This document shows positions 1 through 7,784 of a stretch of DNA of 10,486 bases, in pieces. The stretch's first letter is position 1. Every line of letters starts with the position of its first letter. Origin of the DNA: Echinostoma caproni (lineage: Eukaryota > Platyhelminthes > Trematoda > Plagiorchiida > Echinostomatidae); NCBI GenBank assembly GCA_900618425.1, contig UZAN01043455.1, positions 1-10,486 on the forward strand. The letters run 5' to 3'. A program made the translations under genes and the position numbers. The notes beneath the pieces are model-generated. The model saw nothing but the letters and a program-made list of their open reading frames with translations. It was not told where the DNA came from and ran no database searches.

Positions 1-68
1 GAAACTGTACCGCGCTGCTCCAGGGCAGGCGTGATCTCGTAGATCCGAATCACCACACATCAGCCATA
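1..68 (-). CDS. Partial coding-looking segment at window edge, strand and frame unresolved
   Basis: Read on the minus strand from 53 to 1, one frame gives VIRIYEITPALEQRGTVS, with mostly G/C third positions. VIRIYE is reminiscent of a WD40 strand such as that in SEH1-type nucleoporins, but 18 residues cannot prove it. The only nearby acceptor on this strand (AG at 69-70, exon from 68) does not connect cleanly: an in-frame TGA lies between it and this frame. From the same acceptor another frame (WLMCGDSDLRDH...) stays open to the window edge. The plus strand also has an open frame here (ALLQGRRDLVDPNHH...), ending at a GTAAAC donor-like site near 90. I cannot choose among them. The product is unknown. 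Confidence 0.25.
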
Positions 69-727
69 CTAATTGTCCGATTCAAGTAAACCTATGGTTA
101 CTACTATGTAATTTGGATCACATGGCGGCAGTCAGCGGACGTGACTCAGGGCGGGGAGGGATTGAGATCGGCCACAGCTCTAGTGTGGCACACTTTTCAG
201 ATACTTAATAACCAATTTACAGATGTTCCGCTTTCATCACCGTCCACTAACTTTCATGTAACCGGAGCGACCCCAGATGCTATAAGCTATTGACCTGTCA
301 CCGCCGAAGGAAGTTACACACACACACACGCTCCAGTTTCCTTAGTGAAATGTTTATCGCCTTACGTGCGAGCTTGGTAATGATGTCATGCATGTATGTC
401 GCAGATAATGAAACACATTTTGGCGTGAAATACAATCGTGTTTTGGGTTCTATCACTTTATACTGTATTGTACACTGTGTTCACTGCAACTAACGACTTT
501 AATCGCCTTGATACTTCCTTTCTAACTAACCTCGGTTTACTGAACTTTATAGATTTTCCCACTTGAATTAACGCTTATCTCAATGACATATATATGAACA
601 GTCCTCATTTGTTTCATGCTCCTAAACTAGCTCCTCCAATCACTGCACAATTTTTATTTACCCTAAGCTACACTAAAAAACGAACCATTACCCTAATTGG
701 CTACCCGCTTCTCGTACTCAATGGAAG
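69..727. other. Non-coding stretch, no supportable gene
   Basis: AT-rich DNA apart from a G/C-rich patch around 120-180. The 67-codon frame at 290-493 is low in complexity, begins inside the microsatellite region and has no convincing splice context, so I do not call it. I see nothing else here. Confidence 0.6.
316..329. repeat. CA dinucleotide microsatellite
   Basis: A pure run of seven AC units. It is short and of a kind common in metazoan introns and intergenic DNA. Confidence 0.9.
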
Positions 728-790
728 GGAGTAAATAAGTTAACCTCGGATGACTTTGTGCAACAGCTGAGCGCTTTCGGGTCGCTCGCG
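728..790 (+). CDS. Candidate small exon, possible start of a PUL domain
   Basis: The 21-codon open stretch GVNKLTSDDFVQQLSAFGSLA lies between a weak acceptor (AAG at 725-727, with CT-rich sequence around 700-718) and a GTAAAC donor at 791. Entry and exit are both phase 0. The frame stays open from about 674 to 836 without the splices, so length alone is weak evidence. KLTxDD followed by spaced leucines recalls the beginning of the PUL domain in animal phospholipase A2-activating proteins (PLAA), which fits the downstream exon candidates at 9088 and 9551. This is memory-based resemblance. A competing minus-strand frame (745-814, ...YRERPESAQLLHKVIR) is bounded by CAG and a weak GTTAAC donor and cannot be excluded. 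Confidence 0.3.
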
Positions 791-839
791 GTAAACCGAT
801 GGAAAATGAAACAACTGCTATCATTGTCTACTTGGTGGT

Positions 840-2199
840 AGAAAACTAATCGTTCAAGATGCATTGTGTATTCTGTTCGAGTTCCATTTCGATAAACATC
901 GTTGATCTCTTGTCATTTGTTGTGAAGTTTATCACATCGTGATTTCGTCTATTCTCTCACACGTATGTTGTTTAATTGTAAAGCGTTTATCTCTGGGTAG
1001 CTCTGCGGAAATTTGGTCAGAACTCGACTACATGACCACTGTTATGTAATGACCTATACACGGCTTCACGTTCCACATTTGGGTGAAATACGTTGAAAAA
1101 TATAGATGACAAACATTTTCAAATTTAAACTAAGAGGTTAATTGGCTTATTTACGGTAGAACTAATCAATAAACTTATGTTATAATTCCAAAAAATATTT
1201 TAATAATTGAAAGATTCATGTCGCTTCCATCAAATTACTCTCATCCATTGTCTGGATATTTTTATATTCCACGTATATTTCAATAGCACTGTGGCAAGCA
1301 CAACGAAACTTTTATACTAGTATGTGAGTCTTAAGTTTAAGCTATCACTAATGAACATAATTCTAGATAGACTATTTTTCTGACAAACTGACAAAAACAA
1401 GTTAAAAGACATGTTGAGAGATTAGTTATTTTTATACACTTAAACTATCCTGTCTCAGTGTGAACAGGAAACGTATCAAATGAACCTAGAGAATATTGAG
1501 TCAATCAATCAACCGTGTGATAAGATCTGAATTTCCACCAGTGATCGGCACTCCAAACATTCATCGCTCCAACCTCTTTTACCTTTTTCAAGCCGAATAG
1601 TCTTTAATCCAACCAACGGTTCCGGAAATAAGTCAAAATGTTATTTGATTTAAGAAAGCATGAACGAAAATTATGATAAAAAAACGTTCAATTTGCCTTA
1701 CTTGGTCTCAGATCATCTACACTCGAAATCTCGATCCAGAGCTTTGAGAGTAAACACCATATCACATGAATCACATATCTTCCTCTCCCTCTCGGTCACA
1801 ACCAAATATTCGTGCAATGCACAATCTTCACTCGAACTAGAGGCGACTGTCAACGAAATTCATCCAGGGTTGCATATGTAACGAGGTGGAAAACCTCATT
1901 AGTTGTTTCACCTCCCTCGTGCCCACTCAACGACCCTTCAGCGGACAAGTTCCCATGAGACTGGTTCAACAATTTGTAAACCGCTAACTAAGCCACAAGA
2001 TACTTCGCTCCAATAAAACCGGGAAAACGGCTCGCCCACGCATTCGTGGTGGAGAGTGAAGATAAAAGCTAGGAGGTATGATTAGGCGTGGCGAGTTGAG
2101 TTATCTGAGCCTCTGTCTTCTCACAGACAGTCAGTAAGCTAACAGTACGAAACACAGAAATTCAGGTCTATTCTCTGTGTGTAAGTGCGTGTTTGTGCT
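840..2199. other. AT-rich intronic or intergenic DNA
   Basis: No frame with convincing splice sites on either strand. The 73-codon plus frame at 1660-1881 has an ATG but lacks coding-like composition and has no flanking signals. An imperfect inverted repeat lies at 1883-1915 (GAGGTGGAAAAC against GTTTCACCTC). A GT-rich tract at 2172-2200 borders the next exon candidate. Confidence 0.6.
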
Positions 2200-2205
2200 G
2201 CATAC

Positions 2206-2360
2206 TCATATCTCTCCGCTAAGTCCCGGGAAAAGCGTAAGACCTGTTCAAGTCCTTTCCGTCTAATGAGATTGCACAGCGTCCATCCCAAGGGAACGGG
2301 AGCAAAGTTCGATGCGTCTGTGACGATCAGGTTGATGAACACACTTTGTTGATTCAGCTG
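2206..2360 (-). CDS. Candidate exon, opposite strand also open
   Basis: The minus strand offers 51 codons (QLNQQSVFINLIVTDASNF..., then PVPLGWTLCNLIRRKGLEQV...). They follow a TAG acceptor at 2361-2363 preceded by pyrimidine-poor sequence, and end at a GTATGC donor (2200-2205). Third positions are rich in G and C. On the plus strand, 2224-2330 is also open (SPFRLMRLHSVHPKGTGAKF, then DASVTI), after a CT-rich acceptor and before CAG|GTTGAT. The plus reading has the better acceptor; the minus reading is longer. LMRLHSVHP loosely recalls the LDILRL...HP segment of PUL domains, but I would not rely on it. I do not recognise the minus-strand product. Confidence 0.35.
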
Positions 2361-2389
2361 CTAGGTTTTCTTTTCGATGGAGATCAAAA

Positions 2390-2410
2390 TGTCAGACAAA
2401 TCGTCTGACA
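2390..2410. repeat. Perfect 8-bp hairpin
   Basis: TGTCAGAC, a five-base spacer AAATC, then GTCTGACA. It lies between two exon candidates. No T-run follows, and no function can be assigned. Confidence 0.8.
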
Positions 2411-2488
2411 CTAAGGTACACACTCCGTCGATGGATTTAGCTGGAGGGGCAGAAAAGCGATATGCTTGCTGAACAACAGTCAACTAAG

Positions 2489-2528
2489 GTGTGTGTGGTT
2501 GTGTATCTGTGTGTGTATGTGCGTGTGA
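2489..2528. repeat. GT-rich simple-sequence tract
   Basis: Impure GT repeat with TATC, GCGT and GAAT interruptions. It directly precedes the exon candidate at 2554-2662. It could be a decayed microsatellite or, if the plus strand is transcribed, a GU-rich intron end. Confidence 0.8.
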
Positions 2529-2553
2529 ATGAGTGACTTCGTGTTTGAATCAC

Positions 2554-2662
2554 CTCGCCTGGCCTAGTCAGCTGATACATACAATGCAATCGGACAATAT
2601 ACGCGATGCGATGAGCCAAACGATCCGCCACGAGGAAAACGAGCAAGGTAATCACGTTGATA
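2554..2662 (-). CDS. Candidate exon with hydrophobic helix, opposite strand also open
   Basis: The minus strand reads INVITLLVFLVADRLAHRIA and then YIVRLHCMYQLTRPGE (36 codons), after a TTCAG acceptor at 2663-2667 and before GAG|GTGATT. GC content by codon position is about 61% third, 56% first and 33% second by hand count, a coding-like pattern. The first 15 residues could be a membrane segment. The plus strand over 2568-2647 reads QLIHTMQSDNIRDAMSQTIR and then HEENEQ, between CTAG and CAAG|GTAATC, with equally coding-like composition. A hydrophilic coding strand often yields a hydrophobic antisense reading, so the apparent membrane helix may be an artefact. The plus-strand phases join smoothly to the neighbouring plus candidates; the minus-strand phase does not join to the exon at 2863-2975 with its best donor. 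Unrecognised. Confidence 0.3.
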
Positions 2663-2862
2663 CTGAACATGACGACCGTGTGTTACAATGGTACACGGGC
2701 ATAATCTCCCTAATAAACAAAACCAATCTCTGTGATTGTCTTCTTAACAGTTTTGATTCAGTCAGCTCACAAGTTACTTGTTCACATTTATTATTATGCT
2801 TTTTACGGTCAAGTGTTTGGTACCTTGAGCGGGAAGACTTGACTTCGATGTCTTACACTCAC

Positions 2863-2975
2863 AGATGTCGTTCCTGAACGCATTCATAATCGACATGTCT
2901 CGCGGATAGATACCGGCGTCCAGATGGACCAGGCAGAACATCAGGTGAATGTAGATAGCGTGGGTGCTCATTTTG
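2863..2975 (-). CDS. Candidate exon, opposite strand also open
   Basis: The minus strand encodes 37 codons (IHLMFCLVHLDAGIYPRDMS followed by IMNAFRNDI), from a GCAG acceptor (2976-2979) to a strong GTGAGT donor (2857-2862). By hand count G/C is about 76% at third, 47% at first and 29% at second codon positions, which favours this strand. The plus strand at 2865-2944 reads VVPERIHNRHVSRIDTGVQM and then DQAEHQ, from a good CTTACACTCACAG acceptor to CAG|GTGAAT, and its entry phase matches the plus candidate ending at 2647. The sequence ACTCACAG serves as acceptor on one strand and donor on the other, so splice motifs alone cannot decide. Product unrecognised. Confidence 0.35.
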
Positions 2976-3484
2976 CTGCTTTTTGTAGTGAGAATTCAAA
3001 TTAGACTATAACCCATCTATTTCAGATCGCACGTTACTCGTCGGTTATGCTGTCGGTTTCGCGAGTATTGACGGGCCCACTATTTCATTTATCTGCATTA
3101 GTCAACTGTTGACCATGTAAATCCTTTTGTCAGTGTTACAGTCAGACCGCCCCGGATCAGTGAACTGCGCTCATCACAGTTCAGAAGTTNCCTTGAGTTT
3201 TGGGGTCGTGTGCTGTCTTCACTGAAACATCATGGACTGGCAGATTCAAATGTACTATTGCTATTAGCATTCATGCAATAATCAGTAGCCGTTGGTAAAT
3301 GTGTTTGCTATCATCAAAATCAAATTATACTTACTTTTTGCTGGCATTTCTCAAAGAACTATTTGTAATTGAAGTAAGCATTAGGTACGATTACCGAATA
3401 ACCTTATTCTTACACTATTTTGTTGAAATTTTCTCCGATGTCAATAATTTTTATGGTTCTTCAGCATGCGTTTTCTGTGTTTTT
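2976..3484. other. Non-coding stretch with an assembly ambiguity
   Basis: No supportable exon. It contains one N at 3190 and a hairpin at 3161-3183 (TGAACTG, nine-base loop, CAGTTCA) seven bases before it. The plus frame from 3299 is intron-like at first and then reads through a retroposon relic, so it is not a gene. Confidence 0.6.
3190..3190. other. Ambiguous base (N)
   Basis: Single undetermined base, showing that this is a draft assembly. Confidence 1.
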
Positions 3485-3600
3485 GTGGTCAATCACTTAA
3501 CTCAATGGTCGAATGTTCGTGATTCGAGTCCTGGTGGGTACATAAAATGGTACGTACTACTAATGAGTCCTGACAAAACCGGAAGAACCTACCAATGCTC
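3485..3600 (+). mobile_element. Decayed tRNA-derived SINE with hammerhead-like core
   Basis: A pol III B-box match, GATTCGAGTCC at 3521-3531, follows a weak A-box-like CTCAATGGTCG (3501-3511). It is followed by TGGTGGGTAC and then CTAATGA (3560-3566), GTCC (3567-3570), a ten-base loop, GGAA (3581-3584) and GAAC. This order matches the CUGANGA - stem II - GAA layout of hammerhead ribozymes embedded in schistosome Sm-alpha SINEs, where a tRNA-like head leads directly into the ribozyme. The core G of CUGAUGA is A here, stem II has a mismatch (GTCC against GGAA), and no stem III with a GUC cleavage site can be made out, so it should be inactive. Boundaries are approximate and no target duplication was found. 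Confidence 0.55.
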
Positions 3601-3757
3601 ATTGTTAGTAATCGTACGACTATTCCCATCGCAACTATTACCGTTTCACACCTTATCAAGAACTCTTGATCAAAACTTGCCCATGGATCTACAGTTTGAT
3701 TGCCGACCATTGGGAAAAGGAAAGTACAACGCTCTTGCTCTAATTTGTCATGCGTAG

Positions 3758-3956
3758 TAAACGTACATAGATCTATTATAAATCATTAAATTAGGAGAGA
3801 CTTAAGATTTGAGTTCTTGTCCAACAGATAACCTACAGATAAGTTAAAATGGTGCTATCCTTTGACCATTTAAAACATTCCCATAGTTCGACTTTATCCG
3901 AGAGCAAAATGTATTCATTGTCAAAATTCAATAGCACAGAAAGTGAAGATGCTTAC
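3758..3956. other. Short AT-rich non-coding stretch
   Basis: No open frame with splice context was seen on either strand. Confidence 0.5.
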
Positions 3957-4086
3957 TTGAAGTGTGGCAGCCGCACTAGAGAGCCGTATGTCGTACGCGG
4001 GAGTCCATGAAACGTCACCAACGGAGTAGGAAAGTTCCAATTCTGGTGTCTCGGCTCCTCGAGACTCGAGGAGTACATGTAATTCC
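3957..4086 (-). CDS. Candidate exon, strand uncertain
   Basis: The minus strand gives 42 codons (NYMYSSSLEEPRHQNWNFPT then PLVTFHGLPRTTYGSLVRLP) between a CTCAG acceptor (4087-4091) and a good GTAAGC donor (3951-3956). Its exit phase fits the minus exon candidate at 2863-2975, giving an asparagine codon across the junction. The plus strand is also open (VCRTRESMKRHQRSRKVPIL then VSRLLETRGVH), from a CTAG acceptor near 3978 to a GTAATT donor near 4079. A perfect 19-bp palindrome at 4055-4073 lies inside it. Not recognised as any family. Confidence 0.3.
4055..4073. repeat. Perfect palindrome, 9-bp arms
   Basis: CTCCTCGAG, a single A, then CTCGAGGAG, with an XhoI-type CTCGAG at the end of the second half. 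It sits inside an exon candidate and reads as an SR-rich or EE-rich codon string depending on strand. Confidence 0.9.
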
Positions 4087-4524
4087 CTGAGTCATTTCGA
4101 ACGAATAATGGTTTAGGTAAAAAGGATCGCGACAATTAAAATTAGTCAAAGGTAACCTGCAGGAATCAACTTTTCTTCGTCCGCGAAGAACAAACGAAAA
4201 TCCGATTGCATCAAAACTCATGTGATAACCGGGTAATAGTAACCAAGTTGTTCGATATACGAAAAATTGACATGGCTTTTGTTTCATTTCATTTTATTAC
4301 CCATCAATGACCCACATTCAAATGCTATTATCATTCCATTATATCACAATAATGTCGCAAAAGTCAAGCATCAAACCACAAGAACGAAAGTGAATTCATT
4401 CTGTCCAATAATGAGGTTTTGTGGGAAATCCGAAAATCAATAATGCACTTAAATTTCCCTTACACCGGTTTTTCTTTCATTTAGTGGTCACCGGCCACTA
4501 CCACCCTAACTCATGAGATCACAG

Positions 4525-4570
4525 CATGTTTGAAGTTCTGACCCAACGAAGTGACCTCACATTCCAATAT
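4525..4570 (+). CDS. Candidate 46-nt micro-exon
   Basis: One leading base and 15 codons, MFEVLTQRSDLTFQY, sit between an acceptor with a pyrimidine-rich tract and CTAAC branch-like motif (CCACTACCACCCTAAC...ACAG, AG at 4523-4524) and a consensus-like GTAAGT donor (4571-4576). Both splice signals are good, but so short a frame can be open by chance. The exit phase is 0. It does not join by phase to the neighbouring plus candidates without another exon. Product unknown; it could belong to the plus-strand gene that ends at 9649. Confidence 0.35.
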
Positions 4571-4576
4571 GTAAGT

Positions 4577-4924
4577 CACGTGAAAATCTTCCACTCGAAT
4601 AATAAAGCATAGATGGGATATTTTCATGTTTTGATGAAAAATATTACTTCCTTAATCACAGATCTGAATAATTATATCAAGATCGAATAAAAATAAAATT
4701 ATGCGTGTATCAAATGCAGTGCGCAAATTGGGTAATATCCGAACAATACTTTGTCTGCAAACCTGCACCGAAATTTCAAATCGATGCCATTTCATGGTCT
4801 GACCTTCCGAAATGCTCTGAATCGGATTTTGGTTTTTCTCTAAACACTCTTATTGTTCGCGCAAACACACTGAAATAATCCTATATTTGAAAAAAATAGT
4901 GGAATAAAAGGTGGAAGTGGAAGT
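4577..4924. other. AT-rich non-coding stretch
   Basis: Several AATAAA hexamers (for example near 4601, 4685 and 4902) without an associated gene end. An impure GTGGAA repeat at about 4910-4925 abuts the following SINE. Confidence 0.6.
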
Positions 4925-5112
4925 GGGCGGTAGTGGCCCGGTGGTAAGTTCACCAAATTATCACCCCGGGAATTTGAGTTCGAAACCCACCATCACCGCC
5001 TGACTTGCCCCATTGTGTGTTGAATGACAGCCATCTGATTGGCCGCTTTTCCCTTCCTGAAAATTCTATCTTTACACATTCAACAAAGGGAAGTAAAATT
5101 AAAATTAAAAAA
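4925..5112 (+). mobile_element. tRNA-derived SINE, copy 1
   Basis: A tRNA-like head has an A-box-like TAGTGGCCCGGTGG (4931-4944) and a B box GAGTTCGAAACC (4976-4987). After it comes a body shared with the copy at 5481-5678: ATCACCGCCTGACT, a TGTGTTG...GACAGCC segment and TGATTGGCCGCTTT. The tail is A-rich with AAAATT repeats. SINEs of this build are transcribed by RNA polymerase III and mobilised by partner LINE machinery. I do not recognise the family by name. No clear target-site duplication is visible. Open frames on both strands across it are incidental. Confidence 0.8.
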
Positions 5113-5480
5113 CATTTAATAGCATACTCAGGTGCCACTCTTGACCTTAGCGTGATGAGCACGATACTATTTTTTATTTACCCTTCAAAAAAATATTCAG
5201 ATCTGTGAACCATTGCTTTTGATCTATGAAGTGATATTTTTCATCCGAATATGAAGATGTTTTCCTATTTATCTTTCTAGTCCCGAGGGAAATTTCGCGT
5301 AACTCATACCAGGGTATCAAGTCATGTTACTTGATCAAAACCTCAGTCGTGCTGTGACCTCATACGTTTGGGACGTTGGAAATGCGTACCAAAGTACTGC
5401 CAGGGACCAATAAACTTTGAGAAAATGGGTGGTGGTTATTTTCCCGTGTTCTACCTGCCATATGGTTTATCCCTACAGAA
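5113..5480. other. Non-coding spacer between two SINE copies
   Basis: No gene supported. The minus frame at 5360-5551 runs into the second SINE and is incidental. Confidence 0.6.
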
Positions 5481-5678
5481 TCGGTGATGGTGGCCGATGG
5501 TAATGTCACCATTATCATCCCGGAGGACGTGTGTTCGACTCTCACTATCACCGCCTGACTTTCCCCGCTATGTGTTGTATGGCAGCCCTTTGATTGGCCG
5601 CTTTCCCATTCCTGGAAATTGTACCCTCAGTGAAACGAATTAAAATAAATGAATAAATAAAAAAATGAAAAAAGAAAA
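5481..5678 (+). mobile_element. tRNA-derived SINE, copy 2
   Basis: Same orientation and order as copy 1: A-box region TGGTGGCCGATGG (about 5488-5500), B box GTGTTCGACTCT (5531-5542), the shared body with identical ATCACCGCCTGACT and TGATTGGCCGCTTT blocks, and a tail of AAAT/AAAAATG repeats. By eye about four fifths of aligned body positions match copy 1, so both are old insertions. No target-site duplication was found. Confidence 0.8.
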
Positions 5679-6069
5679 CTATCACATATGAACCGAACTT
5701 CTGACAAACTGTCCACTTCCCACACCTACATGAGACATCTTAAAAGTATTTATCTTCGTGATTGCTACAGGTGTAGCTTTGTGGATCAATCACAATGCCA
5801 GGTTTGGCTTTAATCAAACTGTTCCTCGCATGCACTCATCTACTGCTTTGCAAGCTCGTATCGTCAGCCACGTTTTAGGGTAATCTAACAGTACATGTCA
5901 ACTAATAACCAACTGAGATATTCTCGCCAGTCTGGGTAACTGCAAGATTGATTCAAGTGCAGTATGATTGATGCATGTTAATAAGATTATTAATACTGAA
6001 TCAAAAATCAGAAAAATGTAAGGTTCTTCCACATGATATATATCAACCCTGTTATCAGTCTATACTCAC
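5679..6069. other. Non-coding stretch, probably intron 3' of the coiled-coil exon
   Basis: On the minus strand this would be the start of the intron after the donor at 6069. No other exon is supported. The plus frame from 5975 is the antisense of the coiled-coil exon. Confidence 0.5.
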
Positions 6070-6284
6070 TTGGAGACAAATTCGTCTTGGCATCGATTCA
6101 ACTGACGTAATTGTTCTTCCAGTAGTTCTACTTCCGTTCGACTCTGATCCCATTCCTCACCCACCTTTGCAGCGTCTTCGTCCAGTTGCTGTGTCTGAGC
6201 GTTGTACAGACTGAAGAAGTTGCGCATTGCCTCTATATGGGCCAGTTGTAAGGTCTCATTACCAGTCACAGGAAGTCCGTATGG
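6070..6284 (-). CDS. Internal exon encoding an acidic coiled coil
   Basis: This is the best-supported minus-strand exon. A long pyrimidine tract (6289-6320 read on the minus strand, CTCTCTCCCTCCCCGC...TTAG) leads into 71 complete codons plus two bases, followed by a GTGAGT donor (6064-6069). The protein starts PYGLPVTGNETLQLAHIEAM and continues with FFSLYNAQTQQLDED. It ends in a Glu/Gln/Leu-rich helix (EVELLEEQLRQLN) with leucines at heptad-like spacing, as in coiled coils. Entry phase is 0; two bases carry over at exit. The FxxLYNxxxxxLDED stretch before a coiled coil is loosely like the helical region of DUF4140/DUF4139 proteins (C. elegans F37C4.5 type), a weak suggestion only. The plus strand also has an acceptor-donor pair here (6172-6248) with a less distinctive open frame. 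Confidence 0.6.
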
Positions 6285-6289
6285 CTAAC

Positions 6290-7003
6290 GAAGCGGGGAG
6301 GGAGAGAGCACAGAGAGCACAACTTCCAATATGATTCAGTTGTTTCATGGTAAGCGTTGTATTCTCATAAATAGTGGAAACATGAAGGGATACTTCAGAG
6401 CAATATAATAGATGCTTGTAGCGTAATCCATTTAACGCATACGATATAGTGCTTTTTTCATGGTTATTTTTATTTCTGGGGAGTGGAATCTTAAAAGAGT
6501 TTGATCGGCCATACATTTATAATCGTTCTTCAAAGAAGTAAACATGTTGTGCACAGCATTCCATTTTTTCAGTGAGGTTCAGGTTTATAAACCATAAATA
6601 CTTCTTGGATTAGATCCCTTATACATACATAATCGCAGTAATGTGTGGTTTTTCTCGTTACTGAATGAGGCAGACCAAAATGCACAAATTAGAGTACAGG
6701 AATTCAAAAAGGGTCCCTTTTACTCCGAGTGATTCCTGTTTGATCGTGCGAGCTGTTTTGACTTCTTCAAACAATCTTCACATAAATTATGCTTTCCACA
6801 TCATCATATTTTTTTAAATCGAAAAAGCCTGTGCGATTTCGCGATACGTTTGAGCTTTTTTGGGTCTTCTAGTTAAATAGCGACACTGGACGTCACTTGC
6901 TTTCGTCCTTGTGCGATTGAGTTCGTTGTGTATATCAATCAACAGTGCGTGGCAGTTTTCCGATAGCCCTCACAAGAGTCAATGCAGTATGGCTTTATTA
7001 AAG
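6290..7003. other. AT-rich non-coding stretch
   Basis: Begins with the pyrimidine tract (minus strand) of the coiled-coil exon. The 85-codon minus frame at 6259-6516 is intron read-through: it crosses the acceptor and has no coding-like composition. Nothing else is supported. Confidence 0.6.
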
Positions 7004-7087
7004 GTTGTTTGTGTACGCCGCTCGAATGGCGAGAAATATTGAGAAGTCACTGCTTCAAATGGTGGTGGTCTTCATTGAGCATCTCCA
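7004..7087 (+). CDS. Weak candidate exon or degenerate repeat fragment
   Basis: An open frame (FVYAARMARNIEKSLLQMVV then VFIEHL) begins after an AAAG acceptor without a good pyrimidine tract and ends at a GTGAAC donor. Its exit phase matches the candidate at 8360-8457. The string CACTGCTTC...AATGGTGGTGGTCTTCATTGAGCAT also resembles, from memory, the 3' body of schistosome-type SINEs, so this may be retroposon debris. I lean towards non-coding. Confidence 0.2.
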
Positions 7088-7661
7088 GTGAACGTATCTT
7101 CTAAAAACACGTTAGCTGATTAATGACGATACTTCAGGCAAATTTACTGCTAATAGCAACAGAGAGAATTAGGTTAATCCAATCTTGATGTAGCATATCT
7201 GTCAGACTTGTGGATATAAAAGATAGAACCATTTAGAGAGTACTAGCAGTCCAAAGCAAAATTCGCTCCATCTAGCAAATACCGTTAAGCTTTAAACCGC
7301 TAACTGAAAGTTGAATGACCACATCCCAAATTTCTGTCTTCAAAACATCTTTTATCTATTTATAATCAGGGCAGAAAAAACGACAAACATATCTATTTAT
7401 TGTGAAATTTCGGGTTAATTGGTTGAATCGTTGCAAATTTGGAAAATGTAAGGCTTCTTTGAACAGCCATGGGTGCAGCAGTATAACCAGTTGATATAGC
7501 TCAATACAATTGTTTCGAGAATATGATACGCATCGCAGATTTCAAATGAGAAGTTCAAGATGGAATTCGACAGCATTATAAACTCTCTTAGACAGAGTAG
7601 AGAAATTATTATATGAAAATCCCAAAACCAATGTACAGTTCTAATTCAAAGACCCAAAGAA
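7088..7661. other. AT-rich non-coding stretch
   Basis: No splice-bounded frame on either strand that I would defend. Confidence 0.6.
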
Positions 7662-7725
7662 GAGTCGCTAACCCGGGACCTCACAAGTGCAACGCAAGTA
7701 TACTACTCACTTGACTAGCACGCAG
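7662..7725 (-). mobile_element. tRNA-like relic, likely SINE head
   Basis: The minus strand reads TAGTCAAGTGAGTAGTATACTTGC...GAGGTCCCGGGTTAGCGACTC. This follows the A box - anticodon arm - B box order of a tRNA or tRNA-derived SINE: GTAGTATACTTGC looks like a D-arm region and GGTCCCGGGTTAG like the T arm, with the B-box C of GGTTCGA changed to A. It has mismatches that should prevent tRNA folding, so it is a decayed copy. Confidence 0.45.
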
Positions 7726-7784
7726 CTAACGAAACAGCTTTTTTCTTGTTCTCCTTTACGCGATATAGCACATCCCAACTTTAC

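Noticed and set aside
290..493. 67-codon plus frame with ATG
   Set aside because: Starts in the microsatellite region, lacks splice context and has unremarkable composition; such lengths occur by chance in AT-rich DNA.
1660..1881. 73-codon plus frame
   Set aside because: No flanking splice or start signals and no recognisable protein features.
3489..3710. 73-codon minus frame
   Set aside because: Antisense of the same SINE relic.
3299..3757. 152-codon plus frame, the longest in the window
   Set aside because: It runs through the SINE relic at 3485-3600 and surrounding AT-rich DNA, and the translation shows no domain character.
4950..5208. Open frames on both strands near 5000-5200
   Set aside because: They lie in the tRNA-derived SINE and its A-rich tail.
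6259..6516. 85-codon minus frame
   Set aside because: Crosses the pyrimidine tract and acceptor of the coiled-coil exon in a different frame; intron read-through.
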